A stretch of 64,000 nucleotides of DNA from Prunus persica (taxonomy: Eukaryota > Streptophyta > Magnoliopsida > Rosales > Rosaceae), in the NCBI RefSeq assembly GCF_000346465.2, contig NC_034009.1, positions 41,423,158 to 41,487,157 on the forward strand. The letters run 5' to 3'. The notes below the pieces were generated by a model that was not told where the DNA came from, did not search any database, and saw nothing but the letters and a program-made list of their open reading frames with translations. Shown here piece by piece: positions 57,774-64,000 of the stretch. Position 1 is the stretch's first letter. Every line of letters starts with the position of its first letter. A program made the position numbers and the translations under genes.

Positions 57774-59761
57774 TTAGACATTTGTATCACAAAATTTTCC
57801 ATCCATTCGGTTTTGAACAGCTTTGACAGCAGCAACTCTGGCAGCAGTGGCAGCTCTGTTTGCCGCCATGACTGCCTTGTTCACATGTTCATCTACCCGC
57901 CGGAGGTTAACAGCATTCTCTGCAGCTTTCCCAGCAGCCTGCAATTTCATAACAACAAAAGAATGAACAATGAATTAGTTATTCAAACCTTTTTTTGTCA
58001 TGTAATGGTGAATGTGCTAAGTACTAGTCATAAAATACCTTAACTGCTCGAACAACTGCATCCGTTAGCGGCACAAGAGGGTGCTTAAGGGTGCCACCAT
58101 CCCACATACCACATCTTGTGTCGCCATTTCGAAAAGTATAGACACCATAGCCCTGCTTCCGGCCTTCATGCCATGAACCCTCGTAACAATGACCATTAGC
58201 AAAATGATAGACCCCAAATCCATGGATTTTGTCTCCAAAATATTCTCCTGCATATCTATCTCCATTTCTGCAGCAAAATCAAATTTATCATCATTTTCAG
58301 GTTCCTCCGGCAAAGTACATGAATAATTTAACCAAGAAAAGACGCATAGTATTAAATAACTTGTAGTTTCAGCATCAAATTCAACTGAATGCCAGACAAC
58401 TGAGGTGCACAATTGAATACGAAAACACACCATTAAACGCATACATAAGGAAATAAATTGGCTAACAAAATGAAATTCTCGAGATGATAATAACAAAATC
58501 ATCAAGGAAGCCATAATGGAAAAACAGAGACCTGTAAGAATTCTTACTTAGATGTATTAATTGCAAATCAACCAACCACACAACAACCAAATTCCACTGT
58601 TTTATTCATCATGAACAGTTCACAAATAGTAAACCCCACAAGAATACAGGTCAAACCAAAATCACGAAATTCAAAACCTCAAGCAACCCAAGAAAACCCA
58701 ATTGAAGCTACCCAAGAATTCTCATCAAGAAAATGGAAAAATAATGAATCTTTACTGTATTATAACTAAAAAGGAAAGTAACCCAAATTTAGTTACCACA
58801 AATCCAACCAAAAGCAACCGAATAAAGATTTCGAAAACAAGATTTGAAGAACTTACCTAAAATGGTAGCAACCAAGGCCATGCTTAGCGCCATACTTGAA
58901 TTCACCAACATAGCAGCTACCATCAGAGCAAGTCTGCACTCCAACGCCATGGCTCTGCCCATTGCACCACTCCCCAGCATAAGAGTCCCCTGTGTAGAAT
59001 CTATAAACCCCATACCCATGCCTCGATCCTTGTCTATATTGACCCTTGTATCTGCTTCCTCTAGCCCACCCCTCAATCCCATACCCATCGTACCTCCCAT
59101 CGATCCAATCGCCTTCATACCTCCCATTCACAAAATAATTGTAAACTCCGCTCCCATTGCATTTGCCCTTGTGAAATTCCCCCTCGTAGAAATCGCCATT
59201 GCTGTAAAATTCGACCCCTTCCCTTATAATCTTCTTCTCCTTTCGGGCCTTGTTCGGGTTCGGGTCGGACCCAATGAACCACTGGACCGGCTTCGACCCA
59301 CCGTTCGTCTTGCAGAACCGGAACCGCTTCGCATTCTCGTCCCATGAGTGTTTCAGAACGGAGACGCTGTGGTTGATCAGGCCCCTGTTCTTGTTCGCCA
59401 AGAAAAGGGTGACTGCGACGAAGACCAGAGCCAGGAGGAGATTTTCGGAAGTGGGTATCTCTTCTCTTCGTAGATAGAAGAAGAAGAAGAAGCCGGAGAA
59501 GCTGAAGAGGGTGAAGACAGTGAGAAAAGCCATCGCCAGGTGCTGGTGGCTGATCCGGTTCGAACCGGGTTTCTGAGTCGAACCGGGGTTGTAATTCTTG
59601 GGCTTCTGCTCTTCTTCGTCGTATTGTTGCTGCTGGGCGGCGATGACGTCCTCCTCGGTCACCGAAGAGAGGCTATGAATGGAGGATCGGATGGTCGGCG
59701 ACGACCGCAGCAGCGACGACTGGGTCCTCGTGAGCTTCGCCTGGCTTTTCTGACCGTCCAT
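57774..59761 (-). CDS. membrane-anchored MORN-repeat protein
   Basis: 432 residues in three exons: 59761-58857, 58267-58039 and 57938-57774. An N-terminal Ser/Gln-rich cytosolic-type region (1-70) is followed by two hydrophobic segments (~74-97, AMAFLTVFTLFSFSG..., and ~107-123). From ~182 to ~350 run about seven MORN repeats of 23 residues (EFYSNGDFYEGEFHKGKCNG, RYEGDWIDGRYDGYG, YKGQYRQGSRHGYG, YAGEWCNGQSHGVG, YVGEFKYGAKHGLG, YAGEYFGDKIHGFG, YEGSWHEGRKQGYG). The tail is an Ala-rich helix (NKAVMAANRAATAARVAAVK). Arabidopsis homologues (At1g21920, At1g77660) are often labelled 'SET7/9-like', but no SET domain is present, so methyltransferase activity is not supported. MORN repeats commonly bind acidic phospholipids; a membrane-associated scaffold is the best inference. 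Confidence 0.93.
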
Positions 59762-60283
59762 TTCAGAGAATGATTGATTGATTCAACCCCAACCGTCCGA
59801 TGATCGAGTCTTCCTTTTTCTTTCTCAGGTTATTCTAAACCGACCTCCTGTATCGCGAGATTCTTATCACCAACGTCGCTGGCCGCGAGCCCACCGGAAC
59901 CATCTCACACGCAAAAGACACCTCCTGCGTAAGTTAAGCTCTGGGCCCCACCACCGGCCCAGGTTAGCACCAACTGAAAAACAACCAACTCTCTGAAGAT
60001 TCAAAACAGAGCGGAAAGAGAGAGAGAGAGAGAGAGTGAGTCTGGAGATTTTGTCTGGAGAACTGGACCGGCTTCGGGCTTTTGGTTTTATTGATGCTGC
60101 ATTGGGGAGAGAGGGGGGGGTGACATTTAATCTTCACCGTTGGATTTTCATCACGCGGTGGAGAATGAGGATGTGGTAGTAGCCGTTGGATTGGATTGGG
60201 AAAGTCCCGGTCTAGACGGGGAAGATGTGGTCGTCGGATATAGATTCGGCTTCGGCTCCTTTTCGCTTTACTGTGCAGGCCGG

Positions 60284-60289
60284 CACGTG
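60284..60289. promoter_or_regulatory. G-box/ABRE-like element upstream of the MORN gene
   Basis: CACGTG within 'ggcacgtgccac', with 'ccacgtcagc' 8-10 bp away, ~525 bp upstream of the ATG at 59761. These cores match bZIP/ABF-type sites; function is inferred. Confidence 0.35.
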
Positions 60290-62230
60290 CCACTTCCACG
60301 TCAGCATTCACCTGAGCGATGTTCCCCTGTGACGCAGTCCCATGAAATGTTAGAGTAGGGCTTGATGAATTATTAATTTGTTGATGTTACTGGTTCTTGG
60401 AGATGCAATGCATGGGGTTTAGGTTCTATCACTGCTTCAAGTGTTAAAGTGTTAAAGTTACTTTGCATAAAAAGGAAAAAAGAAAAGTAAATTAAATTTG
60501 ACATCTGTCACAACAACTCACAACCTAAGTTCTTTCCATGGAATGGACTGCACCAAAATATTTAACCTTGCAAATGCAATGCATGTAAAATGGCCCTTCT
60601 TGTAAAATTCCCCCAAATCCTGTCTAGTTTTGCCATATAGGTTTCTTGTTATTTACTTAAATTAAAAAGCCCCCAACCTATGAGGATTGAGACCAATTTG
60701 CATCTACCTTATACCCAAAATATATAGTTTCTTCATATTAATTTTGCATGATTAAATTAATGGAGGAATGGATGACTCATAAATTACGAATAATCTGAAT
60801 TTAAACTTTCAAGAATATGCAAACAGTTTAATTTACCTGATACGTGTGATTTTCCGATACGTGCACACGTATCTGGAATTCATCTCAACACATACTCCAA
60901 TAAAATGATGAATAGATTGCGGAGCCTTTCTTTCTTAAAAACTAAAGAAAAGCTTTGTTTCCATTTCGTACATTCTCTCTTTCTTAGCATCTTTTATAGA
61001 GAAAATAACCACCTACAATTAAGACCTACAACCTGTAAAACAACTAAGATATTACAAATCAAACTTAAATAAAGGTTTAACAGAGAGAAGTTCCAATCCC
61101 CATATCAGCCAATTCGAGGCTGAGCATTGTGCCTCATACATATATCAGCCAGCAAATCAGCCATAAATGACAATAAGGCATAAGGATATGAACCATCCAA
61201 TAAGGAAATAAAAATAGGGTCCAAATGAGCCAATTGGAAAAGAGAGATAATTTCCGCTTTTGCAAATTGTCATGTGTATTTTGACATACTATGTCGGGCT
61301 CTCACTCACAATAGAGTATATGAAACTCAATATGCTTACGATGAATTTCAACCTTTTGCGTAACCAATGCAATGCGCTGGACAAATACAAGAACAAATTG
61401 TTTAAACCTAGTTTTTTTTCGTCCACGGGCCTAAAAGAATTATTGCACACGCATGAATCGGGTTTAACCTTATATAATCAAAAATAACATTTTCAACCTT
61501 TTCCTGTTATTTTTTCTACCAAGTGACGAGGTAGAAAATTGTAGTTTAGTTGACTAGAAAAATAGTGAAATTTGTTTACTTTTTACGAAAATTATAGGTA
61601 TATATAATTATGTAAGCAGATCTTGTTTGTCAAAATTTGCAGGCTACCTGCACCACAACTCATCGAAAAATCACCATCAAATCAACTATTGATGTTACTT
61701 TAACTGGCGTCATGCTAATCACATGTACGGTCACGATTTAATCTGGCACGAAACAATTAATTATGTATTTATTGTATTTATCTGTGACTTATTTTCAAAT
61801 TACTTTTTGTTAGTTGTGGTGTATAGGAAGAAGAAATGGGCATCTAATCGGCCATATATTACCTATCACTCACTTGTACACTATCAAAGAAAATTAATAA
61901 ATGCTTTGTAATCTCGTATTGAAAATTACAACAGATAATTAACTGATAATGTTTATCACCTGACACATCATTTTCCTTTTTATCTTATAAAATCCGAAAT
62001 ACATAAAATTAACGATAACCATATATTTTCATCAATTTTGTGGTGCATTAAAAATATCACTCGCTTGGGTCCTTTTCTTGAGAAAATAGCGATAGTAATT
62101 AATTATTGACCATAGAAAAAGACACAAACACAAAAATCAGGTTATGTTCTAGAGGATTAAGATATATAAGTGTTCGGTCCTCATCTTAAAATGGCAATCT
62201 GATTAAAGATTTTGAAAAAGAAAAATCTAA

Positions 62231-62820
62231 GGAGTTGTTTGATAACCATTTCATTTTTACTTTTCTTGAAAACTGAAAACATGTTTGGTAGTTTTCAAAA
62301 TCACCCTTATTTTTTTAAACATCTTGAAAGTGTTTTTAGTTTTTAGTTTTAGTTTTTTTTTATTATTTTTTTTGCGCTCATATTTCATTAATTAATTTCA
62401 CATCACCACACATGGAATACAAACCAATTACCAAAACTCGGTAGTTGGGACCTCCCAACCTAGACTTGGCCGCTCAATTCTTGTGTTTGGCCACATACCC
62501 AGACCAAGCTTCGAGAACTCTATATGCAAAATTCACCGAAAATCATCTTAATTCTAAAAAATTCATCGACAAAATGCTACGAACTCTTTGTAACATGCAC
62601 TTTTATTCTATGATCTTAAATTCACAATTTGACCCAAAAAATTACATTTCTAAATTTCACATAAAACTGGAAACTTAAATCAGTTACCAAACAACTTTTG
62701 TTCACTTTTCACTTTTTTTTATAAAAAAAACAAAAACAAAAATTAGTTACCAAACAAGTTTTCAATTTTCAGTTTTTGGAAAATGAAAATTAAAAATTAA
62801 AATAGTTATCAAATAGGCCC
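62231..62820. mobile_element. Harbinger-like MITE, 590 bp, with non-repetitive filler
   Basis: The left end GGAGTTGTTTGATAACCATTT matches the reverse complement of the right end (GGGCCTATTTGATAACTATTT) at about 17 of 21 positions. TAA flanks both sides (62228-62230, 62821-62823). The subterminal parts contain repeated 'ttaccaaacaa' and 'gtttggtag' motifs. The middle (~62380-62670) is of different composition and may be captured sequence. No transposase. Confidence 0.6.
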
Positions 62821-63628
62821 TAAGAGAGTGAGTCTGCTTCTTACACTCAAATTCAAATCTCTCTCTCCATAAATTAATTCATAATAATTTAGATTATCAT
62901 TTATACTAAAATGCAACCAATCTATAACTCTTTCCATCTTCTGAATACATATAATAAGCTTAGTTGGCTAGTACAAGCAGCTTAAGCTTTCTAGAATGGT
63001 CCGAGCTACTCCATTATTGTAGGATTGGGTTTCCTCTATATATAAGCCGTACTGCACCATATAGACAGATGTTCCAAGAAGGAAGGTATCATGCCACATG
63101 TTTTGTCTATGAGGTTCATTTCATTTATGGGTAAGGAAATTTCAAATAATATAAAAAGGTTTATTTTACTTACACACAATCAAAGGTTGTTTTTGGTCAA
63201 AGGTTGTGGTGGTCCAAATTTGTGTGTATAAATAAACACACACAAAATCAGACATTTCATTATGAAGTCTGCGAGCAGCAGTAATCAGCTATAGTACTTT
63301 CCGCTAGACTCTGGTTCATCTGGCATTGGTTGTTCAGAGATAGACCATATCTTTTGACCGAATAAATAGATGCTTCAAGATTGTTTGATACGAAATTGTA
63401 ACTTTCGTTAGCGATAACTTTGGTTCTTGACGTTAGAAAATAAAAATTTCATGACTTGTTGGACAATTAACATCATATAAAAAATAAAATAAAGACTTGC
63501 ATTCATTAATTCTAACTTCAAAAATACTACTCTAGCTGTGCAATCAAATTATTGAGAACAAAAGGAAACTAGAGCAAAACTAAGGGGGGAAAAAAAGAAC
63601 AAATATCGAACCCTAATACACTGCATTC

Positions 63629-64000
63629 CTAAACAGTAACCTCAACTCTGTTGGGCTGCACTTGATCACCTTCATCTTCATTCTCTCTTGACATCTCCTC
63701 CAACGATTTTCCCTTGGACTCCGGCACCAAAAACGTAAAGAAGAACCCCAAAATGCTGATCACACCAAGCACAATGAGAGAATTCCTCATTCCAATGCCA
63801 GGCGGATACCCTGCATCAGTCTTAGCCTTGTCTTGATTTTGTGATGCATACAAGAACCCAAATGCCCCAATTATCGCCCCCGCCTTGCCTGCAGCTGCTG
63901 AAATCCCATGGCACGTGGATCGGAACCTTGCTGGGAAAATCTCTGCCGGTATAACAAATGTTGTACTATTGGGTCCAAAATTGGCAAAGAAAAATGTTAG
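63629..64000 (-). CDS. PHT1-family inorganic phosphate transporter, C-terminal part (cut by the window edge)
   Basis: Proton-coupled phosphate importer of the plasma membrane (major facilitator superfamily, PHT1). Only the last 123 residues and stop are present, open at 64000. The fragment shows [52 protein letters not shown], the conserved [15 protein letters not shown], a final membrane helix ([19 protein letters not shown]) and [15 protein letters not shown]. These are diagnostic of PHT1 and correspond to the last two or three helices and cytosolic tail. The reading frame is intact and uninterrupted. PHT1 genes usually have none or one intron, so the rest should lie just beyond the right edge. 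Which paralogue it is cannot be decided. Confidence 0.95.
   Translation of the reverse strand, partial: LTFFFANFGPNSTTFVIPAEIFPARFRSTCHGISAAAGKAGAIIGAFGFLYASQNQDKAKTDAGYPPGIGMRNSLIVLGVISILGFFFTFLVPESKGKSLEEMSRENEDEGDQVQPNRVEVTV

Larger units (their letters stand above)
59762..63628. other. intergenic region, promoter of the MORN gene on its left
   Basis: 59762-60310 is G+C-rich and contains a (GA)n tract (60018-60037) and a G-box, consistent with leader and promoter DNA of the MORN gene. 60360-63628 is A+T-rich. It contains a Harbinger-like MITE (62231-62820) and an unassigned 50-codon minus-strand frame at ~61109-61261. No gene recognised. Confidence 0.5.

Noticed and set aside
58065..58514. 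149-codon minus-strand frame in the MORN gene
   Set aside because: It reads through exon 2 in the wrong frame and through intron 1; the spliced model restores three MORN repeats in frame.
57774..59761. Histone methyltransferase (SET7/9) call
   Set aside because: Only MORN repeats and hydrophobic segments are present; no SET motifs such as NHxC were seen.

Overview
This is a plant nuclear window, most likely from a woody eudicot such as a rosid. A Rosaceae/Prunus-like source is my best guess but is not proven. The evidence is short GT-AG introns, A+T-rich intergenic DNA, abundant (GA/CT)n microsatellites, many small DNA transposons and SINEs, and plant-specific families (WAT1/nodulin-21 transporters, AP2/ERF, PHT1). 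There is one 100-N assembly gap (13640-13739). I see no CRISPR array, operon or tRNA gene.

Layout. 1-10.6 kb has no host gene. It holds a foldback MITE (3275-3682), a ~258-bp tandem array (4040-4858) and a nest of DNA transposons (5021-8488) in which two hAT elements sit one inside the other and two further elements sit inside the inner one. 10.7-19.4 kb carries two tandem minus-strand WAT1-related transporter genes with superimposable seven-exon structures. 22.7-25.4 kb is a minus-strand glutaredoxin-like gene with a likely organelle transit peptide. 25.8-31.0 kb is a repeat island: a truncated 'aaccgaaccg' type element, an ~870-bp decayed 25S rDNA fragment joined to one end of an LTR, a 5'-truncated LINE with two in-frame stops, and a Harbinger-type element.

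31.4-34.1 kb (+) is a secreted or endomembrane aminoacylase-1-like M20 peptidase. 39.9-40.6 kb (+) is an intronless DREB-type ERF (ERF014/ERF012-like). 43.9-47.8 kb (+) is a 12-exon YbaK/ProX deacylase-domain protein with a C-terminal extension. 48.7-49.9 kb (-) is a RING-H2 E3 ligase with an N-terminal zinc ribbon. 50-57.7 kb is gene-poor with retroposons. 57.8-59.8 kb (-) is a membrane-anchored MORN-repeat protein. The right edge cuts a PHT1 phosphate transporter (63629-64000, C-terminal 123 residues).

The genes do not form one pathway. From memory, the order WAT1 / M20 aminoacylase / ERF / YbaK matches the Arabidopsis At1g44800-At1g44835 neighbourhood, and WAT1 / ERF / MORN matches the At1g21890-At1g21920 and At1g77640-At1g77660 neighbourhoods. 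The window therefore looks like a relatively unfractionated ancestral block. All exon coordinates below were worked out by hand from splice consensus and reading-frame continuity.
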